In this document: in pieces, positions 1 to 7,408 of the stretch
Numbering within the stretch: the first letter of the stretch is position 1
Layout of the letters: every line of letters begins with the position of its first letter
Assembly (NCBI GenBank): GCA_030550735.1
Contig: JAUQOT010000007.1
Location: forward strand, 1-21,081
Length of the DNA stretch: 21,081 nt
Direction: 5' to 3'
Origin: Patescibacteria group bacterium
GTDB taxonomy: Bacteria > Patescibacteriota > Minisyncoccia > UBA6257 > HR35
Notes under the pieces: generated by a model
Database searches by the model: none
What the model saw: only the letters and a program-made list of their open reading frames with translations
Told to the model about the DNA's origin: nothing
Translations under genes and position numbers: made by a program

Positions 1-462
1 AGCTTGCTGCTGAGTTGTTGTTGAAGGAAGAATTCCCATTTGCTGAAGAGCAGCTAAAACAGCAGCAACAATAGCAGCTGTTTGATCTTGCTGAGATGGC
101 TGAGATGGTTGAGATGGTTGAGAAACTTCTTCTTCAGTTGAAGGAGCTCCGGCTAACATATTTCTGAGCTCCTGAACACCTCTTGGTCCAAGATTATTTC
201 CATGCCAATCTCCATACCAACCAGCATAAAAAGCTCTAACAGCTGCTTTTGTTTGAGAACCATAATAACCAGTTGCTCCAGCAGGAATATCATAACCTGC
301 TTCCATTAAACAAAGCTGAGCATTTCTTACAGCAGATCCTCTTTGACCATATCTAACTGGAACTAAAGCATCAGGATTACAGGATTCTTGAGCAAAAGAG
401 AAAGCTCCGACAAAAAGAGAAAGTGATAAGATTAGACCTAATAAAAGAAATTTTTTACTCAT
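1..462 (-). CDS. Secreted peptidoglycan-binding-domain surface protein (3' end outside window)
   Basis: Open frame of 154 codons from ATG at 462 to the window edge with no stop, so the C-terminal part is missing. Residues 1-24 form a signal peptide: MSKKF, a Leu-rich core, then FSFAQ as the likely cleavage region. Residues about 35-103 resemble a PG_binding_1 domain: the RYGQRGSAVRNAQLCL stretch, then GYYGSQTKAAVRAFY. A linker with three QPS repeats and an Ala/Gln-rich stretch follow. Proteins with this arrangement are common in Patescibacteria and are often suspected to be abundant surface (S-layer-like) proteins; that role is inference here. The strong promoter, structured leader of about 115 nt and regular use of GCT/GGT/CAA codons fit high expression. 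It lies downstream of recG on the same strand but has its own promoter. Signal peptide and domain are fairly sure; the S-layer role is not. Confidence 0.8.
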   Translation of the reverse strand, partial: MSKKFLLLGLILSLSLFVGAFSFAQESCNPDALVPVRYGQRGSAVRNAQLCLMEAGYDIPAGATGYYGSQTKAAVRAFYAGWYGDWHGNNLGPRGVQELRNMLAGAPSTEEEVSQPSQPSQPSQQDQTAAIVAAVLAALQQMGILPSTTTQQQA

Positions 463-483
463 TGGTTTTAATTAATTTCTTAT

Positions 484-526
484 TCCTCTTTCGTTCTTCA
501 TTAATTTTTCCAAGAACGAAGGAGGA
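484..526 (-). promoter_or_regulatory. Hairpin in the 5' leader of the surface-protein gene
   Basis: The arms at 484-498 and 512-526 are complementary over 15 bp, with one G-U-type mismatch, around a 13-nt loop. In the minus-strand mRNA the upstream arm reads UCCUCCUUCG and the downstream arm ends in AAGAGGA, about 21 nt before the start codon. No T-tract follows it on the minus strand, so it is not a terminator of recG read-through. An mRNA-stabilising or translation-modulating stem is the most likely role; this is inference. Confidence 0.55.
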
Positions 527-583
527 ATTTTAATTTTTAATTTAAGAAAAATTTTTAATTAACGACCTTTTATTTAATTAAAT

Positions 584-612
584 TTTATACCTTCAAACTT
601 CAAAAAAGTCAA
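584..612 (-). promoter_or_regulatory. Sigma-70-type promoter of the surface-protein gene
   Basis: On the minus strand: TTGACT (607-612), a 17-bp spacer, TATAAA (584-589). Predicted transcription start is near 577, giving a leader of about 115 nt. Both boxes match consensus at 5 of 6 positions with optimal spacing. Confidence 0.75.
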
Positions 613-703
613 GATTTTTGTGGAATTCTTGTTAAATTTTATCAACATGTAAAAATAATTATAAACCAAAATAAAATTAAAAAAACAAGAGTTTGTGGAT
701 AAA

Positions 704-2782
704 TTAGGCTAAATTGAGCAGAATTTTTCTTCTTTTTAAAACTTCTTTTTTTAACTGGGGGAAATGTTCTAAATTGTCTATTATTTCTTCAGATATTTTT
801 TTAGCTTTAATAATAATTTCGGTATTAACAAGGTGTTTCATAACAAGATCAGGAATACCCGATTGTTTAATACCAAAAAATTCACCCGCGCCTCTTACTT
901 TTAAATCATACTCAGAAAGTTCCAAAGCTGATTTAGCTTTTAAAAAGTAAACCAATCTTTGTTTTGCTTTTGGAGTTAACTTCTGAGGTAAAAGAAAACA
1001 ATAACCTTGGTGAATGCTTCTTCCAATTCTTCCTCGAAGTTGATAGAGTTGTGACAAACCAAAATTTTCAGGAGATTTAATAATCATAATTGTTGCAAGA
1101 GGTAAATCAATACCAACTTCAACAACTGAAGAAGCAACTAAAATTTTTATTTCACCTTTCTGCATTTTTTTAAGAATCATTTCTTTTTCGAAGGAGTTCA
1201 TTTTTCCATGAAGAAGGCCGATTATATTTTCAGGAAAAATTTTTTTAATTTCTTCAAATTCTTTTTTTACTGAAGCAATTTCATCGTCTTTTTCTTCAAT
1301 TCTTGGACAAATAATAAAAACTTGGTGGTTCTCTTTTATTTCTTTTCTAACTAATTTCCACATAATTTCTTCTTTCTTTTTATCAAAAATAATAAAAGTT
1401 TTAACAGGTTTCGTCCCAAATGGTTTATCTTCCAAAAAAGAAAAACTCAGGTCTCCATATAAAGCTAAAGCTAAAGTTCGTGGAATTGGTGTAGCTGTCA
1501 TTGAAAGAAAATGAGGTAAAAAATCTTGGTTTGTATTTTCTAAAAGTTTTTTTCGTTGATTAATACCAAACCTTTGTTGTTCATCAATAATAATCAAACC
1601 TAATTTTGCAAAAGTAAGTTCATTTTCAATTAACGCGTGAGTGCCGATTAAAAAATTAATTTTGTTTTGAGCTAAGAGTCTCAAGATTTCGTAAATAGAT
1701 TTATTAGAACGAAATCCTTTTAAACCATAATAAATGTTTCCTGAAGTTAAAAGTCCTAAACCGAAATCATACCGAGAAAAGTGCTGAAGCATTCTTTGAA
1801 AATGTTGAAGAGCTAAAATTTCAGTTGGAGCCATAAAAACAACTTGGTAACCTTCTTTTAAAAAATGAAGAGATAAAATTTCAGCAATCAAAGTTTTTCC
1901 TGAACCTGTTTCTCCCTGAAGAAGCCTATTCATAGGAATTCCTTGAGACAAATCACTAAAAATTTCATCAAGAACCCTTTTTTGTCCCGGAGTTAAATCA
2001 AAATTAAATTGGGCCATAAATTCTTTAATTAAATTTTCATTTTTTTTAATAATAATTGCTTTCTCTTTTGACAAATTCATTTTCTCGTGTAAAAGAGCAA
2101 GTTGAAGATAAAACATTTCTTCAAAAATTATTCTTTCTTGAGCTCTTTTTAAAACTTCATAATTTGGGGGTTGGTGTAAATAAAAAATAGACTCACCTAA
2201 AGAAGGAAATTTAAATTTTTCTTTTATAAATTCAGGAAGAGGATCTTCAAGGTTTTCAATTTCATATTCTTTCAAAAAAGATAAAATAATTTTCTCCAAA
2301 TATGAACTCCTTAATCCTTCGATCTTTTTGTAAACCGGGACGATTTTACCTAAAATACTTTTCTTTTTATCTAAACGGGAAAATTTTTGTGGTTGAAAAT
2401 TAAGATTTCCCTGGGTTAAACTTAATTTTCCATAAGCAATTATTTCTGGTTCATCTTTTAACTCTTTAAAGAGATATGGTTGATTAAACCAAATTATTTT
2501 TATGCTTCCCGTTTCATCAGAAATTATCCCCTGTAAGATAAACATTTTTCCTTGAGGAGAGCGGAAAATTTTTAAATTTGTAATCTTACCAGAAATAAGA
2601 GAGGGTTCATTGATTTTTAAGTCTTTAATTTTTTTAATTTTTGTAAAATCGTGATATTTATAAGGAAAATAAAAAAATAGGTCTTTCAAGTTTTTAATTC
2701 CTCTTTTCTCCAATTTAAAAACAACTTTTTTACTTAGTCTTTTTATTTCCTTCAAGGAGATTTCTAAATCATCAAGTTTCAT
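704..2782 (-). CDS. recG: ATP-dependent DNA helicase RecG
   Basis: 692 residues, the normal size for RecG, the branched-DNA translocase that remodels stalled replication forks and recombination intermediates. The N-terminal region begins LDDLEISLKEIKRLSKK and reaches the GIKNLKDLFFYFPYKYHDF wedge-entry motif. An OB-like wedge follows, then two helicase lobes: Walker A GETGSGKT (about 290-297), motif II DEQQRFG (400-406; usually DEQHRFG), motif III TATP (429-432), and motif VI-like QLRGRIGRS with the RecG C-terminal end. The frame stays open upstream to 2941, but that extension would overlap the divergent hydrolase gene by 142 bp and matches nothing in RecG. ATG at 2782, directly before the conserved N-terminus, is the better start. 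A TATAAT lies 6 nt upstream of this ATG, so the mRNA may be leaderless. Confidence 0.96.
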   Translation of the reverse strand: MKLDDLEISLKEIKRLSKKVVFKLEKRGIKNLKDLFFYFPYKYHDFTKIKKIKDLKINEPSLISGKITNLKIFRSPQGKMFILQGIISDETGSIKIIWFNQPYLFKELKDEPEIIAYGKLSLTQGNLNFQPQKFSRLDKKKSILGKIVPVYKKIEGLRSSYLEKIILSFLKEYEIENLEDPLPEFIKEKFKFPSLGESIFYLHQPPNYEVLKRAQERIIFEEMFYLQLALLHEKMNLSKEKAIIIKKNENLIKEFMAQFNFDLTPGQKRVLDEIFSDLSQGIPMNRLLQGETGSGKTLIAEILSLHFLKEGYQVVFMAPTEILALQHFQRMLQHFSRYDFGLGLLTSGNIYYGLKGFRSNKSIYEILRLLAQNKINFLIGTHALIENELTFAKLGLIIIDEQQRFGINQRKKLLENTNQDFLPHFLSMTATPIPRTLALALYGDLSFSFLEDKPFGTKPVKTFIIFDKKKEEIMWKLVRKEIKENHQVFIICPRIEEKDDEIASVKKEFEEIKKIFPENIIGLLHGKMNSFEKEMILKKMQKGEIKILVASSVVEVGIDLPLATIMIIKSPENFGLSQLYQLRGRIGRSIHQGYCFLLPQKLTPKAKQRLVYFLKAKSALELSEYDLKVRGAGEFFGIKQSGIPDLVMKHLVNTEIIIKAKKISEEIIDNLEHFPQLKKEVLKRRKILLNLA

Positions 2783-2788
2783 AAGAAA

Positions 2789-2796
2789 ATTATAAT
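2789..2796. promoter_or_regulatory. Palindromic -10 element shared by divergent recG and hydrolase genes
   Basis: The 17-bp gap between the two divergent start codons contains ATTATAAT, which reads the same on both strands and so offers TATAAT in both directions. Toward recG the box ends 6 nt before ATG, as expected for a leaderless start. Toward the hydrolase it ends 3 nt before ATG, with AGG between. I see no clear -35 box on either side, so the element is plausible but unproven. Confidence 0.45.
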
Positions 2797-2799
2797 AGG

Positions 2800-3525
2800 A
2801 TGAAAAATGTTTTAATAATTCTTCATGGTTGGCGAAGTTCGAGTAAATCTTTTGAACCAATTTTAGAATATCTAGATAAAAATATTGAGCCGGTGCTTTT
2901 TGATTTACCGGGATTTGGAGATATTCCTCTTGAAAAACCATATACCCTTGAAGATTATTTAAAATTTTTAGAAAAAAAAGTTGAGGATGAGATAAATAAA
3001 AAAAATTTTAAAAATTTTTATCTTCTCGGTCATTCCTTTGGTGGAGCAGTAGCTCTGCTTTACGCTCTTAGTCATCCTCAAAAAATTAAAGCTTTGATTC
3101 TTTATAATCCGGCTATTATTAGAGAAAAAAATTTAAAAACAAAAATTATTTATTTTTTTGTAAAAATTTTAAAACCAATAGAAAAAATAATTCCCCAAAA
3201 ATTTTTGTTTCTCTTAAAAAAAGCTTTTTATCGTTTTTTTGTAGGAAGTTACGATTATTTTTTAGCTTATGATTTTTTAAAAGAAACATTTAAAAATATT
3301 CAAAAGGATTTAAGAGAAGAAGCAAAAATGTTAAAAACAAAAACATATCTTCTTTGGGGGAAAAAAGATAGATTAACACCCCTTAAACATGGATATCTTT
3401 TAAGAAGTTTAATTAAAGATTCAGATTTAATCATTTTCGATGGCGGACATAGTTTTCACAAAGAAAATCCTAAATTTTTTAGCGAGTTAATAAATAGGAT
3501 AATTAGAGAAAATGAAAATAATTGA
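2800..3525 (+). CDS. Alpha/beta hydrolase
   Basis: 241 residues with a complete alpha/beta-hydrolase fold signature: LHGW near the N-terminus (oxyanion region, 8-11), DLPGFG (35-40), nucleophile elbow GHSFGG with Ser79, Asp190 in WGKKDRLTP, and His217 in GGHSFH. The catalytic triad is therefore intact. There is no signal peptide, so it is probably cytoplasmic. The substrate cannot be read from the sequence. It is the first gene of a four-gene run: its last 14 bp overlap the start of the membrane Mur-ligase-like gene, which suggests a role linked to envelope precursors. An esterase or lipase acting on a lipid-linked intermediate would fit, but that is only inference. Confidence 0.88.
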   Translation: MKNVLIILHGWRSSSKSFEPILEYLDKNIEPVLFDLPGFGDIPLEKPYTLEDYLKFLEKKVEDEINKKNFKNFYLLGHSFGGAVALLYALSHPQKIKALILYNPAIIREKNLKTKIIYFFVKILKPIEKIIPQKFLFLLKKAFYRFFVGSYDYFLAYDFLKETFKNIQKDLREEAKMLKTKTYLLWGKKDRLTPLKHGYLLRSLIKDSDLIIFDGGHSFHKENPKFFSELINRIIRENENN

Positions 3526-5077
3526 AAGTTTATTTTTAACAGGTATTATCTTTTTAATAAACGGTATAATAGTTTTTAATTATTTCAGAATTAAAAATTG
3601 GCTTTTTAATAGAGTTTTAGCTGATTTTTATTTACCTACAGGTAAAAGATTTATCTTCAACAAAAAAGAGTTTTTTTTAATTTTCTTATTAATACTATCT
3701 ATTTTTTTACCTACAATCCATCTTCCTTTCCCTTTAACAATTATTTTTCTAGTTTCTTTTAATGGTTTTCTCTTTTATAAACGTTTAAGTTTTTTTAAAA
3801 AAATACCGATTACCCCAAAAGCTTTTCTTCTTTTAATTATTTTTCTTTTAATAAATTTCTTTATCATTTTTCTATCATCAAACCTAACTACTTTTCTTTT
3901 TCTTTCTTTATTTATTTCTCAACTTTTTTTATTTGGGTTAGCAATTTTAATTTTTGAAATTATTGTTCGACCCTATCTAATCTTTTTAAGAAATTTATTA
4001 AAAAATAAGATTAAAAAAACAAATATTAAAAAAATTGTTATCGTTGGAAGTTATGGAAAATCAACTACAAAAGAATTTCTTGTTCAATTATTAAAAAGAA
4101 AATTTAGAGTTCTTAGTTTGCCACCTCGAATTAACCATGAATATGCAATTTTAAAATTTCTTTTAAAGCAAGATTTAGAAAATTTTGATTTTTTAGTTGT
4201 TGAATTAGGATCATATTTTTTAGGAAATATAAAATGGACGACTAAAGCAATTGTTCCGGATTATTTATTTATTACGGGAATTAGTAAGCAGCATTATTTT
4301 CTTTTTGGAGAAAAAATTGAAAACGTGATCAAAGCTGAAGGAACGGAAGCTTTGATTTATATGGAAAAGGGGGTTATTTTTCTTAATTCAAGTCATGAAT
4401 ATTTCAACAAGCTTTTTGAAACAATCAAAAAAACAAAAAGAGAAATAAAAATTGTTACTTACGGAAAAGGAGGAGATTATAATTATCAGATATTAACAAG
4501 TGACATTAGCAAGGCATCGTTTGAACTCATAACCAAAGATAAAAAAATAGAATTTCAAACAAAAATAATTTTTCCTCAACAGATTGAAAACCTTGTTGGA
4601 GTTTTAGCATTTCTTTTAGAAGAAAATCTTTTTGATCCTAATGAGTTAAAAAATTTTGTTTCTGAAATTGAACTTCCTGATGGATTTTTAAAATTAAAAG
4701 TAAAAAATAATTTATATATCTTTGATGATTCTTATAATGCTAATCCTAAAGGAGTAATTGAAGGAATGAATTTTTTTGAAACCTTAAATTTTGATTTCAA
4801 AATAGTAATTTTTAACGGTCTTTTAGAATTAGGAAAAGAAACAAAAAAAATATATAGCGAAATAGCTAAAAAGATGGAAGTTTTTGATATTATTATTTTT
4901 ACTTCGGATAATTATTATGAATTTTTTAAAGAAAAATTAAAAGAAAAAGCTATCTTGGTTAAGAAAGATGAGGAATTAAAAAAATATTTAGAGGGATTAA
5001 AATATAAAAAAATAGGTATCTGGATTTTTAATCGCTTTCCTGAAACCGTTAAAGATTTTTTGAAAACATATGATTAA
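3512..5077 (+). CDS. Membrane-anchored Mur ligase (MurF-like) family protein
   Basis: 521 residues. The first 155 or so are hydrophobic, with about five membrane segments (roughly 5-25, 53-70, 73-90, 103-121, 127-152). From residue 173 a Mur-ligase ATPase core begins: P-loop GSYGKSTTKE (179-188), ELGSYFLGNI (231-240; MurF has a similar Glu-containing motif), Gly/His stretch GISKQHYFLFG (256-266), IENLVGVLA (358-366), and the C-terminal-domain entry motif DDSYNANPKG (405-414), characteristic of MurF. The usual soluble N-terminal UDP-substrate domain is missing and the membrane domain takes its place. This suggests ATP-dependent amide bond formation on a membrane-held substrate rather than on a soluble UDP-muramyl peptide. 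It overlaps the hydrolase upstream and the DegT-type gene downstream (8 bp). The ligase fold is sure; the substrate is unknown. Confidence 0.85.
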   Translation: MKIIESLFLTGIIFLINGIIVFNYFRIKNWLFNRVLADFYLPTGKRFIFNKKEFFLIFLLILSIFLPTIHLPFPLTIIFLVSFNGFLFYKRLSFFKKIPITPKAFLLLIIFLLINFFIIFLSSNLTTFLFLSLFISQLFLFGLAILIFEIIVRPYLIFLRNLLKNKIKKTNIKKIVIVGSYGKSTTKEFLVQLLKRKFRVLSLPPRINHEYAILKFLLKQDLENFDFLVVELGSYFLGNIKWTTKAIVPDYLFITGISKQHYFLFGEKIENVIKAEGTEALIYMEKGVIFLNSSHEYFNKLFETIKKTKREIKIVTYGKGGDYNYQILTSDISKASFELITKDKKIEFQTKIIFPQQIENLVGVLAFLLEENLFDPNELKNFVSEIELPDGFLKLKVKNNLYIFDDSYNANPKGVIEGMNFFETLNFDFKIVIFNGLLELGKETKKIYSEIAKKMEVFDIIIFTSDNYYEFFKEKLKEKAILVKKDEELKKYLEGLKYKKIGIWIFNRFPETVKDFLKTYD

Positions 5078-6275
5078 CATTGATTTAGTTCCAAATTTTG
5101 AGAAAGACGATCTTGAGTTAATAAAAAAAATAGCTTTTGGCTATCAAGATTTATTATCGAAAAAAAGAGTAATAAAAATTTTAGAAAATTATTTTCCTAA
5201 TAAAGAGATTTTGTTTTTTAACTCAGCTCGAGGTGCTTTGACTTTTCTTTTAACCAATCTAAAAAAATTTTCTGAAAGAAGATCAGTAATTACCCAAGCT
5301 TTTTCCTGTTTAGTTGTTCCTAATGCAATTAAATTTGCCAATCTTCAACCTGTTTTTGTTGATATAGATAAAAGTTTTAATTTAAATTTAGACGATCTAA
5401 AAAATAAGCTAAATTCAGATACTTTAGCTTTAATAATTCAGAATACATTTGGTATTCCAGCAAAAATTGAAGAAATTTTAGAAATTGCAAGAAAGAAAAA
5501 TGTTTTTGTTATCGAAAATTTAACTCATTCTTTAGGAGCAAAATATAAAGATAATTATTTAGGAAATTTTGGCGATTTTGCTCTTTTAAGTTTTAATCGA
5601 AATAAAGTTGTTTCAAGTATTATTGGTGGTGCTTTGATAATTAATAATCCTATTTTCAAAGATGAGTTTTTAAAAGAATACCAAAAGATAGAAGAAATGG
5701 GAAAATTAGAAATTAAAAGATTGATTTTTGGTACTTTAATTTTGATTTACGGAAAAAAATATTATAGGTATGAAATTACTAAAAGAATACTTAAATTTTT
5801 AAGAGAATTAGGATTAACACCAGAAATGATTAAAAAAGAAGAAAAAATCGGGCTAAGACCTAAAAATTACCTTTTGAAATTTCCTTTTGAACTTTTTGTC
5901 TTATTAGAAAACCAATTAAAAAAATTGGAAAAATTTAATGAGCAGAGGATAAAAATTGCTTCAATTTACCTTCAAGCTAATCTAAAAAATTTTGAAATTA
6001 ACGAACCAAGTGAGCCGATTTTTCTTCGTTTTCCTGTTTTTTCCGAAAAAAGAAATCAAATTTTAGATTATTTTCAGAAAAAGAAAATTTATTTAGGTGA
6101 TTGGTACACTTCTGTTCTTGCTCCAGCATCTAACAATTTAGAAATCTTTGGGTATCAAAAAGGTTTGTGTCCTTATGCTGAAGAGTTAACTAAAATTGTC
6201 TTTAATTTACCAACCTTAATTAAAGTAGAAGAAGCGCATCTTATTTTAGAAGATTTAAAAAAGTTTCTTGACTAA
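5070..6275 (+). CDS. DegT/DnrJ/EryC1/StrS-type PLP-dependent enzyme
   Basis: 401 residues, typical for the sugar-aminotransferase family that transfers amino groups to nucleotide-linked keto-sugars. Visible family marks: FFNSARGAL (49-57, phosphate-binding region), QAFSCLVVPNAI (76-87), PVFVDID (94-100), VIENLTHSLGAKY (147-159), and SFNRNKVVSSIIGGALI (174-190) with Lys179 as the candidate PLP Schiff-base lysine. In the family the VIEN motif is normally VIED, whose Asp contacts the pyridine nitrogen of PLP; here residue 150 is Asn (codon AAT). The enzyme may therefore have altered chemistry or a different substrate. It sits between the membrane Mur ligase (8-bp overlap) and the FemX gene (1-bp overlap, TAATG), so it probably makes or modifies an amino group used in the same envelope pathway. 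Confidence 0.85.
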   Translation: MINIDLVPNFEKDDLELIKKIAFGYQDLLSKKRVIKILENYFPNKEILFFNSARGALTFLLTNLKKFSERRSVITQAFSCLVVPNAIKFANLQPVFVDIDKSFNLNLDDLKNKLNSDTLALIIQNTFGIPAKIEEILEIARKKNVFVIENLTHSLGAKYKDNYLGNFGDFALLSFNRNKVVSSIIGGALIINNPIFKDEFLKEYQKIEEMGKLEIKRLIFGTLILIYGKKYYRYEITKRILKFLRELGLTPEMIKKEEKIGLRPKNYLLKFPFELFVLLENQLKKLEKFNEQRIKIASIYLQANLKNFEINEPSEPIFLRFPVFSEKRNQILDYFQKKKIYLGDWYTSVLAPASNNLEIFGYQKGLCPYAEELTKIVFNLPTLIKVEEAHLILEDLKKFLD

Positions 6276-7282
6276 TGGAAATAAGAGTTGATTTTTTTGA
6301 AGATAGAAAAAGATGGAATAATTTTCTTGATGAAATAAACTATTTAAGTTTTCTTCAGGATTTTGAATATGGGGAAATTGAGAAAAGATTAAATCGAGAA
6401 GTTTTAAGATTAGGAATTTTTAAAAATAACGAACTTATTGGTGTTTGCCAGCTTATTGGCTATAAAGGAAAAAGAGGTAGCGGACTTGTTGTTCATCATG
6501 GACCGGTTATTAAAAACGAGTTTTTTTATGATGGACTCCAAGGAATTTTGGAATTTTTAAAAGCAAATAATTATCACGAAAAATATGACTTTTTAAGAAT
6601 AAATCCTATTGAAACCGAGACCGAAAAAGAAATCTTTTTCGAAAAATTAAATTTTAAATTAGCTCCTACTTATGCAGTAACAGAAAATTTTTGGATAAAG
6701 GAAATCAAAAGCGATGAAGAAATGTTAAAAGAAATGGAAAAAAATCATCGAAAACAAGTTTTAGCTTCATTAAAAAAACCTTTTTTGGAAATAGAAAAAA
6801 CAAATAGTTTAGAGAAGTTTGAAATTTTTTGGGAGATTTATCAAGATTTAGCTAAAAGAAAAAATTTTGTTCCTTATTCAAAAGAATTCATAAAAAATGA
6901 ATATGAAATTTATGCTAAAGAAAATAAAGCTCTTCTTTTTTTAGGAAAAGTTGAAAACAAATACTTAGCTGGAGCCTTAATAATTTTCTCTCATAACTCA
7001 GCTTTTTATCATCATTCTGCTTCTTATCCAATTAAAGAACCTCTTAATTATAAGCTTCAATGGGAGATTATCCAAGAAAGCAAACTTAGGGGTTGTAAGT
7101 TTTATAATTTTTGGGGAATAGCTAGAAAAGAGACATCTGACCATCCGTGGTATGGCTTAACTAAATTTAAAAAAGGATTTGGTGGAAATCTAATAAAACT
7201 TTTACCTACAATGGATTATAAATTTTCTTTTAAATACTGGTTTATTTATTTATGGGAAAAATTCAAAAGAAGAAAATTGTAA
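6275..7282 (+). CDS. FemX/FemAB-type aminoacyltransferase (GNAT-fold peptidyltransferase)
   Basis: 335 residues, matching the FemABX family, which uses aminoacyl-tRNA to add residues to the peptide stem of peptidoglycan precursors. Two tandem GNAT-like halves are recognisable. The first contains LIGVCQLIGYKGKRGSGL (54-71). The second has KNHRKQVLASLKK (156-168), YLAGALIIF (230-238), the signature YNFWGIA (277-283), and HPWYGLTKFKKGFGG (290-304), where family members carry the conserved FK-GFGG end. A short hydrophobic or basic tail closes the protein. It is the last gene of the 2800-7282 operon and its start codon overlaps the DegT stop by one base. Together with the Mur ligase this places the operon in cell-wall peptide assembly or branching. 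Which amino acid is added cannot be told. Confidence 0.88.
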   Translation: MEIRVDFFEDRKRWNNFLDEINYLSFLQDFEYGEIEKRLNREVLRLGIFKNNELIGVCQLIGYKGKRGSGLVVHHGPVIKNEFFYDGLQGILEFLKANNYHEKYDFLRINPIETETEKEIFFEKLNFKLAPTYAVTENFWIKEIKSDEEMLKEMEKNHRKQVLASLKKPFLEIEKTNSLEKFEIFWEIYQDLAKRKNFVPYSKEFIKNEYEIYAKENKALLFLGKVENKYLAGALIIFSHNSAFYHHSASYPIKEPLNYKLQWEIIQESKLRGCKFYNFWGIARKETSDHPWYGLTKFKKGFGGNLIKLLPTMDYKFSFKYWFIYLWEKFKRRKL

Positions 7283-7295
7283 AACAAATTTTTTA

Positions 7296-7368
7296 TGCCC
7301 CGGGAGGGAGTCGAACCCCCAACCTCGAGGTCCGAAGCCTCGCGCTCTTCCTGTTGAGCTACCGGGGC
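7296..7368 (-). tRNA. tRNA-Arg (anticodon UCG)
   Basis: A complete cloverleaf is visible on the minus strand. The acceptor is GCCCCGG/CCGGGGC with discriminator A, and the D-arm is GCTC/GAGC. The anticodon stem is CGAGG/CCTCG with loop CTTCGGA (anticodon at 7333-7335), and the T-arm is GGGGG/CCCTC with one G-T pair and TTCGACT loop. UCG reads CGA and related Arg codons. No CCA is encoded: the discriminator is followed by TAAAAAA. It is convergent with the FemX gene, 13 bp away. Confidence 0.96.
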
Positions 7369-7378
7369 TTTTAGCTTA

Positions 7379-7408
7379 ATTTTAGTTTAAAATTTGAAAT
7401 AATGCCAA
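7379..7408 (-). promoter_or_regulatory. Promoter of tRNA-Arg, overlapping the start of the divergent pilin-peptidase gene
   Basis: On the minus strand: TTGGCA (7403-7408), 18-bp spacer, TAAAAT (7379-7384), with transcription start expected near 7373, just before the tRNA. The -35 box covers the start codon region of the divergent gene at 7402. On the plus strand TAAAAT (7388-7393) lies 8 nt before that ATG, so both directions are packed into about 30 bp. Confidence 0.6.

Noticed and set aside
98..124. Short tandem repeat (three QPS codon triplets) as a repeat element
   Set aside because: It is a 9-nt codon-level repeat in a protein linker, not a DNA repeat or CRISPR.
714..950. 78-aa plus-strand frame
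   Set aside because: It is the reverse shadow of the conserved C-terminal end of recG.
2783..2941. Upstream extension of recG to 2941
   Set aside because: It overlaps the divergent hydrolase gene and adds sequence without similarity to RecG.
7296..7368. Functional link between tRNA-Arg and the neighbouring FemX, which uses aminoacyl-tRNA
   Set aside because: The tRNA is on the opposite strand with its own promoter and looks like an ordinary decoding tRNA; proximity alone is not evidence.
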